Below, piece by piece: positions 6,410 to 15,400 of a DNA stretch of 22,896 nucleotides (within the stretch, counting starts at the first letter, position 1; the number at the start of each line of letters is the position of its first letter). This stretch comes from a bacterium (GTDB lineage Bacteria; Patescibacteriota; Microgenomatia; JAUYPR01): NCBI GenBank assembly GCA_030695785.1, contig JAUYPR010000068.1:1-22896 (forward strand), written 5' to 3'. Below the pieces are notes generated by a model. The model was not told where the DNA came from, ran no database searches, and saw nothing but the letters and a program-made list of their open reading frames with translations. The translations under genes and the position numbers were made by a program.

Positions 6410-8125
6410 ATGTGGAAAGCGGGCTTGTTCGTCTTTGTTTTCGTTTTTCTGTTCCTTTTTTCAGACCGACCGATTGGCGCGCTCGAACCGAACAACCGGT
6501 TTGGGATTCATGTTTCTGATCCCAGCGACCTTCCGCTTGCGCAGGAATTGGTGAATTCATCCGGCGGCGACTGGGGGTATATCACGATCGTCATTCAAGA
6601 CAACGACCGCGATACCCAGAAATGGCAGGTGTTTTTTGATGATGCGCGGCAACGGCACCTGATTCCGCTTGTTCGACTTGCCACCCATCCGGTCTATTCC
6701 AACTGGGAAAAACCAATGCCAGACCAGGCCGAGAAATGGGCAACGTTTCTCGATGATCTTAACTGGCCCACAAAACAGCGGCACGTTATTATCTTCAATG
6801 AGCCAAACCACGCATCCGAATGGGGCGGTTCGGTCAACCCCACAGAATATGCAGAAGTTCTGAAATCGTTTCGAAACACGCTCAAAGCGGCCTCATCTGA
6901 CTTTGTCGTCCTGAACGCCGGATTAGACGCAGCTGCGCCAGATGAACGTCCGCGATACATGGACTTAGCCTCGTTTTTGGTGGAAATGAACCGAGCTGTT
7001 CCTGGTATTTTCTCGTATCTGGATGGCTGGTCCAGCCACTCGTACCCAAATCCTGCTTTTCGCGGCACGCCTGGTCAAACCGGCAAAATGAGTATTCGCG
7101 GGTACGCGTGGGAGCGGGCATTTTTGTCGTCCCAATTTGGAGTGAGCGGTCTCCCCATCTATATTACTGAAAGCGGCTGGCCGCACGCAGAAGGAATATC
7201 GGAAGATCGTTCTTTTTACTCGGCGGAGTACACGGCAGAATTTATCCGATCTGCATTCCAGTTTGCGTGGAACGACCCTGATGTCGTGGCAGTGACGCCG
7301 TTTATTCTCCGGTATAAAGATAAACCATTCGACCATTTTTCTTGGACGAAGAATCCAACGAGCACAGATGACTGGGTTTTAGGATCGGAGTTTCCAAATG
7401 ACGACGCGTATCCGCAATTTGATACCATCAGGGAAGCGCAAAAATTATCCGGACTTCCAAAACAAGATGAACGGGCAGAAATAATTCGACAAAAGATTCC
7501 TAGCGCAATGGTGGCTGGAGAAGAATATCAAGGATCAGTCATTCTTCGCAACACCGGCCAATCCATTTGGGGTGAGCGCAAACCGGTGGTGATCAAGCTC
7601 TCCCCGCCATTTTTACAAGATCCAATTGTCGTTGACGGTTTGCACGTCGAACCTGGTCAAGAAGCAACAATGCACATTCCGCTGCAAGCGCCTTTCACTA
7701 AAGGGACATTCCCACTCACACTGACTGTTTTGTCGACAACCGAGCTCATCAAGATTCATCTCGAGATCGAAATCGTCGATCCGCCGCTTTTGCGGCTGAT
7801 CGGCCAGTTATCTCTCCATCCGTATACAATCACCATGCGCAATGATGAAGGTGTGACCGTATTCTCTCGAGAAATCCAGTTGGGAAAAGATGGAAGGAGC
7901 GATGCCCTCGATCTTCGAAAACTCCAGCCAAAAAACCGGTATACACTCCACATCAAACAGCAGTACAAACTGCCAGCCGATATTCTATTGCTCACGAAAT
8001 CTGGTGAACAAGAACTAACCATTCCCTCCTTGCGAGGAGGAGACTTTAATGATGATGAAAACTTTTCACTTGGAGATATCTTAACGTTATTGCGGCATCC
8101 ATCGAGGATTCAAACTCTTTTTTAA
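6410..8125 (+). CDS. secreted clan-A glycoside-hydrolase-like protein with EF-hand/dockerin-like tail
   Basis: The 571-residue protein begins with a signal peptide (hydrophobic 5-18). A TIM-barrel glycosidase-like domain (about 28-340) carries a probable acid/base in IIFNEPNHASEW (Glu131) and a probable nucleophile in PIYITESGWP (Glu254). That pattern and spacing fit clan GH-A, near GH39/GH5. An Ig-like domain follows (about 360-460; SAMVAGEEYQGSVILRNTG) of the same style as the repeats in the 12458 protein. The C-terminus has one dockerin-type calcium loop, DFNDDENFSLGD (545-556). A true dockerin has two loops, so this is half of one. It likely acts on an extracellular glycan; the substrate is unknown. 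Confidence 0.82.
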   Translation: MWKAGLFVFVFVFLFLFSDRPIGALEPNNRFGIHVSDPSDLPLAQELVNSSGGDWGYITIVIQDNDRDTQKWQVFFDDARQRHLIPLVRLATHPVYSNWEKPMPDQAEKWATFLDDLNWPTKQRHVIIFNEPNHASEWGGSVNPTEYAEVLKSFRNTLKAASSDFVVLNAGLDAAAPDERPRYMDLASFLVEMNRAVPGIFSYLDGWSSHSYPNPAFRGTPGQTGKMSIRGYAWERAFLSSQFGVSGLPIYITESGWPHAEGISEDRSFYSAEYTAEFIRSAFQFAWNDPDVVAVTPFILRYKDKPFDHFSWTKNPTSTDDWVLGSEFPNDDAYPQFDTIREAQKLSGLPKQDERAEIIRQKIPSAMVAGEEYQGSVILRNTGQSIWGERKPVVIKLSPPFLQDPIVVDGLHVEPGQEATMHIPLQAPFTKGTFPLTLTVLSTTELIKIHLEIEIVDPPLLRLIGQLSLHPYTITMRNDEGVTVFSREIQLGKDGRSDALDLRKLQPKNRYTLHIKQQYKLPADILLLTKSGEQELTIPSLRGGDFNDDENFSLGDILTLLRHPSRIQTLF

Positions 8126-8126
8126 A

Positions 8127-8219
8127 TTATGTTTGAGTCATGTGGCTGAGAACAAAAAGTGACACAAATATTCCAGAGAGAACAAGCATGAATGATGTGG
8201 TTGCCTTCAATATTCGCAT
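8127..8219 (-). CDS. candidate 30-aa single-span membrane microprotein
   Basis: This short frame starts MRILKATTS and continues with a hydrophobic stretch, FMLVLSGIFVSLFVLS, ending in HMTQT. That is a basic start followed by one membrane span. It lies in the gap after leuS and has its own good promoter (TTGACA and TGG-TATTAT, 16-base spacing) overlapping the leuS stop codon. The start codon is about 20 bases after the expected transcript start, without a clear Shine-Dalgarno sequence. The function is unknown. The promoter might instead drive an antisense RNA against the 3' end of the glycosidase-like gene, whose stop is one base away. Confidence 0.4.
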   Translation of the reverse strand: MRILKATTSFMLVLSGIFVSLFVLSHMTQT

Positions 8220-8245
8220 ATATCGGGCAGAATTCCACTACCCAT

Positions 8246-8273
8246 ATAATACCATGACGCTCCTCTTTGTCAA
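8246..8273 (-). promoter_or_regulatory. strong minus-strand promoter at the end of leuS
   Basis: A perfect -35 TTGACA (8268-8273) and TATTAT (8246-8251) with an upstream TG are separated by 16 bases. The -35 box contains the leuS stop codon. It points into the 145-base gap between leuS and the convergent gene. Confidence 0.6.
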
Positions 8274-10657
8274 GAAACGAAGTTGATGAGTTTACCGGGA
8301 ATGAAGATGGTCTTTGCCGCTTTGCCGTCCAGATATTTCTCAACCATGGAGTTTGAAGCAGACTCAACCGCCGACTGGTCAGACGCCTTTTCTTTTGAAA
8401 GCTCGACTGTCCCCCGAAACTTTCCATTCACTTGAATAATGACGTTTATGATCTCCTCGACCATTTTCTCGCCTTTTGGCCATTTCTCTTTGTGAATTGA
8501 CGTCATGTGTTCGAGCTGACTCCACAATTCCTCCGTGATATGCGGTGCAAAGGGTGAGAGGACCTTCAAAAACACTTTCCAACTGGCTTTTGAAGGAGGC
8601 GTCACCTCATAGGCATTCAAAATCGTCATCATTTTTGCAATCGCAACGTTGAAGCGGAGGTTCAGAATATCATCCGTCACCTCAACCACCAGATGTTTCG
8701 TACGAGCATCCACCATCGTTTTGTCCGTGATTCTTCCCTGCATCGCCCAGACGCGGTGCAGAAAACGGTTCGGGCCGTTCATATTCCTCGCATTCCATGG
8801 CTTCATAATATCCAACGGCCCCATGAACATCTCATAGAGACGGAGCGTATCCGCGCCATATTTGTCAACCGCATCCATGGGATCAACAACGTTCCCAAAG
8901 CGTTTGCTCATTTTTCGCCCATCTTCTCCAAGTATTGTTCCCTGATGCCGCAGTTTCATAAATGGCTCGTCGACGTCAATAAATCCTTCATCATGGAGAA
9001 CTTTTGTCAGGAATCGGGCATATAAAAGGTGGAGGACGGTATGTTCTGCCCCACCCACATACAGGTCAACCGGCAACCAAGCTCGCAGACTCTCTTTGGA
9101 GGCGAATTCTTTATTGTTCTTCGGATCACAGAAGCGGAAGAAGTACCAGTTGGAATCCATAAACGTGTCCATCGTGTCTACCTCGCGGCGCCAACCTTTG
9201 CCGTAGATTGTTTCAACATCGCCTTGGAATTCTTTCGAGGTTGTCAATGGTGATTGTCCAGTTGGAACAAACTCAACGTTATCAGGGAGGAGAACCGGTA
9301 AGTCGACGTCGTTCACCGGATGTGGTTTTCCATCCGGATCATACACAATCGGAATGGGCGCGCCCCAATACCGCTGGCGGGAAATGAGCCAGTCGCGCAA
9401 ATGGTACGTCGTGGTCCGCTTTCCCCAGCCTTTCTCCACGATGTGATCCATGATTTTTGCTTTTGCCGCATGGATATCCATGCCGTTGAGAAGGCCGGAA
9501 TTGACCATAGTGCCGGATTCTTCTTGGACCTGCTCGATACGCGTGATGGGAAGGTTGTCCCCATCTGATCCGACCACGACGCGTTTCACTGGCAGGCCGA
9601 ATGTGACGGCGAATTCAAAATCCCGTTTGTCGTGACCCGGAACGCCGACCACCGCGCCAGTCCCAAATTCCATGAGCACAAAGTCCGAGACCCAAATCGG
9701 CATCTCCTCGTTAGTTAATTCATTGATTGCGGACCGGCCGGTAAAAACGCCTGTTTTTTTCCGTCCTTCACTGATCCGTTCTCTCTGTGTCTTTTTCGCG
9801 GTTTGTTCGATATAAATTTCAACGTCAGAGCGGTATTGGTCGGTGGCAAGTTTGAGCGCAAGCGGATGTTCTGGTGCGAGCACGATAAATGTCGCGCCAA
9901 AATTCGTATCCGGCCGTGACGTCCAACAATCAATTTTGAACTTTGAACTTTGAACTTTGTAATTGATTATTATCCCCTCTTTCTTCCCAATCCAGTTGCG
10001 CTGGCCCATTTTGGTTGACTCGGGCCAGTCGATTTTATGAAGATCAGCAAGCAATCGATCGGCATACTTGGTGATGCGCACAAACCACTGTTCCATTTCC
10101 TTCTGAATGACGTCGGTTTCGCATCGCTCGCACGCACCCCCAACCACTTGTTCGTTTGCCAGCACGGTCTTGCACGAAGAGCACCAATTCACCGGCGCGT
10201 GTGCACGATAGATCAAATCTTTCTTATACAGAAATCTGAAAAGCCACTGGGTCCATGTATAGTATTCGGGACCATGGGTCCCAATCTCCCGGCTCCAGTC
10301 ATAGGAAAGGCCCATAGCTTTGATCTGGTGAATAAACGTGGCGATTGCTTTGTCCGTGCTTTTACGCGGATGAATGCCGCTTTTGATCGCGAAGTTTTCA
10401 GCCGGTAACCCGAAGGCATCCCACCCCATGGGGTGAAGAACGTCATATCCCTGCATGCGCTGAAAACGGCTGTAAATGTCAGTAGCGGTGTACCCTTCCA
10501 CGTGCCCCACATGCAGGCCACTTCCAGATGGATAAGGAAACATATCCAGGATGTAGCATTTCTTTTTTGGTGAGACCGAAGTTTCATAGAGGCGCTCCTT
10601 TTCCCAGCGAGCTTGCCATTTTGTTTCAATCGCGGCGTGGTCGTAACGAGATGTCAT
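8270..10657 (-). CDS. leuS: leucyl-tRNA synthetase
   Basis: This class I synthetase charges tRNA-Leu with leucine. The 795-residue protein shows the HIGH motif as PYPSGSGLHVGH (41-52), a zinc-type CxxC pair (WCSSCK and GACERCETD), the CP1 editing domain with WTSRPDTNFGATF, the signature KMSKR (582-586), and a C-terminal anticodon-binding region ending in FRGTVEL and KTIFIPGKLINFV. It is complete, at the short end for bacterial LeuRS (about 800-870). The ATG at 10657 is supported by a -10 box nine bases upstream. A 7-base tandem repeat lies inside the editing-domain coding region. It is probably transcribed alone or with readthrough from the 11181 gene. Confidence 0.97.
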   Translation of the reverse strand: MTSRYDHAAIETKWQARWEKERLYETSVSPKKKCYILDMFPYPSGSGLHVGHVEGYTATDIYSRFQRMQGYDVLHPMGWDAFGLPAENFAIKSGIHPRKSTDKAIATFIHQIKAMGLSYDWSREIGTHGPEYYTWTQWLFRFLYKKDLIYRAHAPVNWCSSCKTVLANEQVVGGACERCETDVIQKEMEQWFVRITKYADRLLADLHKIDWPESTKMGQRNWIGKKEGIIINYKVQSSKFKIDCWTSRPDTNFGATFIVLAPEHPLALKLATDQYRSDVEIYIEQTAKKTQRERISEGRKKTGVFTGRSAINELTNEEMPIWVSDFVLMEFGTGAVVGVPGHDKRDFEFAVTFGLPVKRVVVGSDGDNLPITRIEQVQEESGTMVNSGLLNGMDIHAAKAKIMDHIVEKGWGKRTTTYHLRDWLISRQRYWGAPIPIVYDPDGKPHPVNDVDLPVLLPDNVEFVPTGQSPLTTSKEFQGDVETIYGKGWRREVDTMDTFMDSNWYFFRFCDPKNNKEFASKESLRAWLPVDLYVGGAEHTVLHLLYARFLTKVLHDEGFIDVDEPFMKLRHQGTILGEDGRKMSKRFGNVVDPMDAVDKYGADTLRLYEMFMGPLDIMKPWNARNMNGPNRFLHRVWAMQGRITDKTMVDARTKHLVVEVTDDILNLRFNVAIAKMMTILNAYEVTPPSKASWKVFLKVLSPFAPHITEELWSQLEHMTSIHKEKWPKGEKMVEEIINVIIQVNGKFRGTVELSKEKASDQSAVESASNSMVEKYLDGKAAKTIFIPGKLINFVS
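9935..9959. repeat. heptanucleotide tandem repeat (TTTGAAC)3.5 inside leuS
   Basis: Three perfect copies of TTTGAAC plus TTTG. On the coding strand this is read as KVQSSKFK just before the WTSRPDT editing motif. Because 7 is not a multiple of 3, gain or loss of one unit would shift the leuS frame. Confidence 0.85.
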
Positions 10658-10666
10658 GACGTTAAT

Positions 10667-10695
10667 ATAATAGCAAATATTCAGGAGTCGGACAA
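10667..10695 (-). promoter_or_regulatory. leuS promoter
   Basis: TTGTCC (10690-10695) and TGC-TATTAT (-10 at 10667-10672) are 17 bases apart. The -10 box ends nine bases before the leuS ATG. The -35 box lies within the 3' end of the preceding gene. Confidence 0.6.
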
Positions 10696-11181
10696 TGGAA
10701 ATTCTGACGCTTCTTCATCGTATGTGTCAAAGTGAAGAACGTCGGGGAAAGGATTGATCGATCCATTTTCAAAACTTTCCTCAAGGATTTGGAAATTTTT
10801 TCCACACACCATATATTCATTGATCGCAAAATGAAGGCCGCGGGTAAACGCTCCGCGCATGAATATACTCCTGCTTGTGACGTGTCGGAGGGTCAACTCT
10901 GCAAGCCGTCGGAGTTCTTCAATATCTCCATTCACCGCGCGATACGCCTCTGCCACAGCAGAACAACTGACAATATCATTAGCGCGGTTTCCACGCGCGG
11001 TAATGCTCACTCCGTCACGAGAAAGAAACCCTCTGACCTCAAGAACGTCGCTGAGATCCTTTTCAAGGACACCATTGTCAAGAAGCGCGTGGATCGCATT
11101 CCTTGATGTATCGTTCTCTGCGGCGAGTTGACTAAGATGCGCGTTTCCTCTTCCTTGAAGCCGTTCGGCTGAAAGATTCAT
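10681..11181 (-). CDS. hypothetical protein (166 aa)
   Basis: I do not recognise this protein. It appears soluble and mainly helical, with an N-terminal half that could be a helical bundle (GNAHLSQLAAENDTSRNAIH) and an acidic C-terminus (FDTYDEEASEF). No catalytic motif or membrane span is evident. The ATG at 11181 is well supported by TGA-TATAAT eight bases upstream and a -35 TTGCAA at 17-base spacing. The gene is divergent from the GT-B-like gene at 11250 and ends 23 bases before the leuS start on the same strand, so it may be partly co-transcribed with leuS. Confidence 0.75.
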   Translation of the reverse strand: MNLSAERLQGRGNAHLSQLAAENDTSRNAIHALLDNGVLEKDLSDVLEVRGFLSRDGVSITARGNRANDIVSCSAVAEAYRAVNGDIEELRRLAELTLRHVTSRSIFMRGAFTRGLHFAINEYMVCGKNFQILEESFENGSINPFPDVLHFDTYDEEASEFPLSDS

Positions 11182-11189
11182 GATGTTTT

Positions 11190-11241
11190 ATTATATCAAC
11201 GTTCAAGAAAATTTGCAACTATGGGCTATTTTTGTTATTAT
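11190..11241. promoter_or_regulatory. symmetric divergent promoters sharing one palindromic -35 box
   Basis: TTGCAA (11213-11218) is its own reverse complement. To the right it is 17 bases from TGT-TATTAT (-10 at 11236-11241), eight bases before the ATG at 11250. To the left it is 17 bases from TGA-TATAAT (-10 at 11190-11195), eight bases before the minus-strand ATG at 11181. Both genes therefore appear to use the same -35 element and to be leaderless. Confidence 0.7.
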
Positions 11242-11249
11242 ATACCTCT

Positions 11250-12425
11250 ATGGAGCGATTACCGGAACACCATTTTCCCCTGCAAGATCTGGAACTTGAG
11301 CGGACAGATCTATATCTTTCATGGAAACCCAAAGAAAACGCACCGTTTATCCTCATCGGTGCGCGGGACCCCGGAGGGGCAAATGCTCTGTTGCCCGTGC
11401 TCCGTTCCCTCCTACAATCTGAGTGTCAAGTCGGCGTGTTGACAGACAGTAAAGCAAAAGAGATGCTCTCGACAAAACTTCCAGACTTCTTTTCGTATCA
11501 TAACCTTGACCCATTGCGACAAGTTGCCTCCATGCGTCCTGATGCTGTTGTGGTTGGTTTGACCTCGTTTCAACCTGGCATTGAGATGACCTTAACCGCA
11601 AACGCAGCCATCGACGGTATTCCTGTTGTTTGGGTGGAAGATTACCCTGGCTGCATCTTTCCGCATTATAGGGACATTCAAACCGTTCCATGGCTCCTTC
11701 CTGACGTTTTGTGCGTCGCAAATGAATGGGCGAAACAGCGGGAACTGGACGCGAATCCAACATTTTCTCCGGAGAAAGTGATCGTGACTGGACTCCCCAA
11801 TCTGGATCGAATTGCACACGAAGATAGAATCGGAACGCGGGTTCGCGTGAGGGAGGAGCTTGGAATTTCTCCAAATGAGACGCTCATTGTATATATGGGG
11901 ATTCCAACTGAAGCAAACCTTGAAACACTCCACGCTCTTGTCCAAGCGTTGCGACATTTTCCGCAGGTTCCTATTCGACTTGTGAACCGTCGCCATCCAC
12001 GCGATACAATTCACCAATCCTTCTATAAGGAAATCCTCAGTCCCTTCGGAGACCAAGTTATTGATACAGATACATTCTCGACGGATGACATTGGGTTATC
12101 CGCGGATCTCGTCGTGACCACATACTCGACGACTGGCATCGAATCTGTTTATCGGCAAATCCCTACCCTGCACATCCTCATCCCCGAGATCATAGCAAAG
12201 GCAGAGTCAAGCAATATTGAAGACCCGATTGTGGTGCAGGATGGCGCAAGCCCATGTGCCCGGACGAAGGGTGAAATAGCACCACTGCTAGAGCGATTCT
12301 TCTTTGATCCTGTTTTGCAAACAACCCTTGTTTCCCGCATGCGTCACTGGACGGTCGACGGCATGGCTTCCAAACGTATCGCCGAGCTCATCCTTCAACT
12401 CACACAAATCCACAGAAACGCTTGA
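11250..12425 (+). CDS. GT-B-fold glycosyltransferase/epimerase-like protein
   Basis: The 391-residue protein looks like a two-domain GT-B fold. A glycine-rich N-terminal motif, FILIGARDPGGANALLPVL, is followed by a second Rossmann-like half with the linker KVIVTGLPNLDRI, then TLIVYMGIPTE and a C-terminal DLVVTTYSTTGIESVY segment. The last resembles the donor-binding end of UDP-GlcNAc 2-epimerases and CDP-glycerol transferases. It is probably cytoplasmic and involved in surface glycan or nucleotide-sugar metabolism; the reaction is not determinable. I chose the ATG at 11250 because the shared promoter places the transcript start two or three bases before it. A TTG 18 bases upstream lies inside the promoter. 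Confidence 0.7.
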   Translation: MERLPEHHFPLQDLELERTDLYLSWKPKENAPFILIGARDPGGANALLPVLRSLLQSECQVGVLTDSKAKEMLSTKLPDFFSYHNLDPLRQVASMRPDAVVVGLTSFQPGIEMTLTANAAIDGIPVVWVEDYPGCIFPHYRDIQTVPWLLPDVLCVANEWAKQRELDANPTFSPEKVIVTGLPNLDRIAHEDRIGTRVRVREELGISPNETLIVYMGIPTEANLETLHALVQALRHFPQVPIRLVNRRHPRDTIHQSFYKEILSPFGDQVIDTDTFSTDDIGLSADLVVTTYSTTGIESVYRQIPTLHILIPEIIAKAESSNIEDPIVVQDGASPCARTKGEIAPLLERFFFDPVLQTTLVSRMRHWTVDGMASKRIAELILQLTQIHRNA

Positions 12426-12449
12426 CAGGGGTATTCTTTTTCACATAAA
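12422..12449 (+). promoter_or_regulatory. promoter of the metzincin gene
   Basis: Perfect TTGACA (12422-12427) and CATAAA (12444-12449) are 16 bases apart. The -10 box ends eight bases before the ATG at 12458. The -35 box overlaps the stop codon of the preceding gene. Confidence 0.65.
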
Positions 12450-12457
12450 GTGAGCGT

Positions 12458-15400
12458 ATGGACGATGATGTCGGATCTCAATCTGCACCAAACCTATCAT
12501 TCGATACATCGTCCCAGATATCTTTCTTCCAAAAAATCAGAAATATTCTTCCGGACTTTTCTTTCTTAAAAATTGTTTTTCCGCTTGTAGTAATTTTGAC
12601 ATTACTCGGCGGGATTGTCGTTGGCGTGAATATTGCCCAAAAACGGCAAACAACGAGCGGCCGTACAGACGATCAAATTGCGCGATTGACTACACAACTC
12701 CAAGAGGCGATTCAAGACGGAACGATCAGTAATCCAACCATTGCAACGATTGTGCTGGTGAGAAAACAGCAGCTCCTGGAAGAAATCCAAACATCACCAG
12801 AGGCGTTTCTTTCACACGCACAACTCGCGAACACACGCGATCAATTTCCCGTCGAAATGCAAGGCAATATTGAAAGAAAAATTGACGTGGTCGGAACGCT
12901 TCATCTTCTCCATTCTGACACGATCGAGGAGAATGAGAATGGTGAAACTGTTGTTCAAGCATCAGCATCAACGATGTATGTCCTGGAAACATTTGAGGGT
13001 GAACTGTTAGCAACGTACACACTACATTTTGTCGACCCTCCTCCTGATGAAGCAAACGGCGCTTTTGTCCAACTTTCTGGTATCGTACTCGATAAAGAAA
13101 TAGTAATCCCTGTTCGCTTTACAGAATCACCAGATCAACTAAATTCATCTCTCCTTGAAAAACTCATCAGTCGGGCATTTGCAGAGGAGGATGAGTCTAT
13201 TGAAGTCATCTCGCCTCCTGCCGCAACACTCACGCCGCAGCTACAACAGCAAGAACCTCGTATAGCTGTAATCAGTGGATACTTTCGCGGGAACAATCCT
13301 CCAGACAGTAACAATAACAGCTTCGGTCAAAATGTAACAGAAGCGCTCTACTTTAATACGGGATCAATGCAGGGTCGTTTCGGTCAAGGGCAGTCGGTGC
13401 GAGAATACTATTTGGAGAATACGTACAATCGCATTTCAATCACTGGAGAGTACTTTGGACCGTTCGAGCTTCCGGTGACGGAACCTTCTTTTGAACAATG
13501 CGAGATTTTTACCAGAGGAAATGATCTTTTTGAAGCCGCGCGAAACGCTGGCATATCTTTTGATGGATTTACGCATATTTTGTTTCAAATCCCATGCGGC
13601 TCAAATTATAGTTATTCTGTTGGTGATCATCTCTATATTTCTTTAAGCGGGTCAGACCTGCAGGTTGTTATTCATGAACTTGGACATAGTTTCGGTCTCA
13701 ACCACGCAGCACGATTATATTGCCAAAATGGAACATCTATTGACCGATATGAGAATTGTACTTTGTCGGAATACGGCGATACATACGATCCAATGGGACG
13801 TGGAAGATGCCATATGAACGCTCCGCATAAAATTGGACTTGAAGCATTAGATTCTGGAAACATCCAGTTTGTCCGAACGAACGGTTCGTATCGTCTTGAA
13901 CCGTATGAAATACCGGGGTTAGGAGTGAAAGTGCTGAAGATTCCAAAGCCGGATACAAATGAATTTTATTATGTCGAGTATCGGCAACCAATCGGACTTG
14001 ATAGGTGTGTTCCTTTTTCAGGTGGCCTGATCCACATTTGGGATGAGAGAAATGAATCCTTGACAAAACTTGTGGATTCTACTCCATCTACAGGAACTTT
14101 AGGAGATTTTGATATTCCGGACAACGATGAGTGGTTAACCGATGGAACGTCATTTATTGATCAGATCAACAACATTTCTATTCGACAAGTAAGCCATAAC
14201 GATACAGAATTGTTGCTCGATGTTCAAATGCCGACTGTTCCTAAATTTGCACTTTATGAAGTAAACCCACCGACAACCTGGGGCTTGGGTCAGACGCAAA
14301 CATATTCGATTACATTGACAAACGCAGGATCCGAGACGTGGACTTCAACTGGACCGAATCCTATCAATCTAGGAGTCAGTTTTGGTGATGAGAGTGATAT
14401 CCCAGCGATTGATTGGGCAACTGATCAGCGTTTTTCCCTTCCGAATGACGTTACTCCGGGTGAATCAGTGACCATGACCATAAGTGTTACTGCCCCGGCG
14501 ACAAAAAGAACAACTCGGTTCTCGTATAAACTTCGTCATCGCTTAGTGCATGAAAATATCGAATGGTTTCCTCAAATGCACAAAACGAATGTTTGGATTC
14601 TAGAGTATCTTGATAGTGCAAATCAACTTCTTGTACCAACACGTTGGGCCGCTGGGGAGACAAAAACGTACGCCATCACCATGGAGAATATAGGAGGCAT
14701 TCCCTGGAATAATGGAGGCGCAAACCCTGTCAACCTCGGAGTCAGCTTTGGCAGTGCCGATGACACTCCAGGGATCAACTGGACCATGGATCAACGCATC
14801 CAACTCCAAAATTCAGTTCCTCCTGGAGAGAGAATAACGATGTATATCAATGTGACTGCCCCAAATCAATCTGGAACATATTATCTTCGGCATCGTTTGG
14901 TTGAAGAAAATGTTGGGTGGGCGACGCATTTCACGAAAACCCAAGTAACGGTGGTCGAACCGATCAATGCAAGTTACACGTTTCCACAAGATGCCGAGTC
15001 CCTTCTTCGTTGGACGATTGGAGAGCCTCAACAATATTCGGTTGTCCTCTCGAATAATGGGATTGAACCTTGGATCCATAGTGGCGGTAACCGTGTTCAA
15101 CTCGGTGTGAATTTCGGCGGCTCAGACGATACTGCTGGTATCGGGTGGGTAACAGACCAACGATTTCTGCTCCCAAACGTCATCAACCCTAGTAATCAAG
15201 TAACACTCACGGTTAATGTTCAATCACCTAATATACCTGGTCGATACTACCTGCGGCACCGTTTAGTGAAAGAAGGAATTGCATGGTCGCCATCGATGTT
15301 GAAGCTTGAGGTTGAGGTAAAGAAATCGCTGGATGTTTCTTTTGAGGGAACGCCCCCGGAAACTTGGCCGGTTGGATATGACCAGACGTATGAAATTTCT

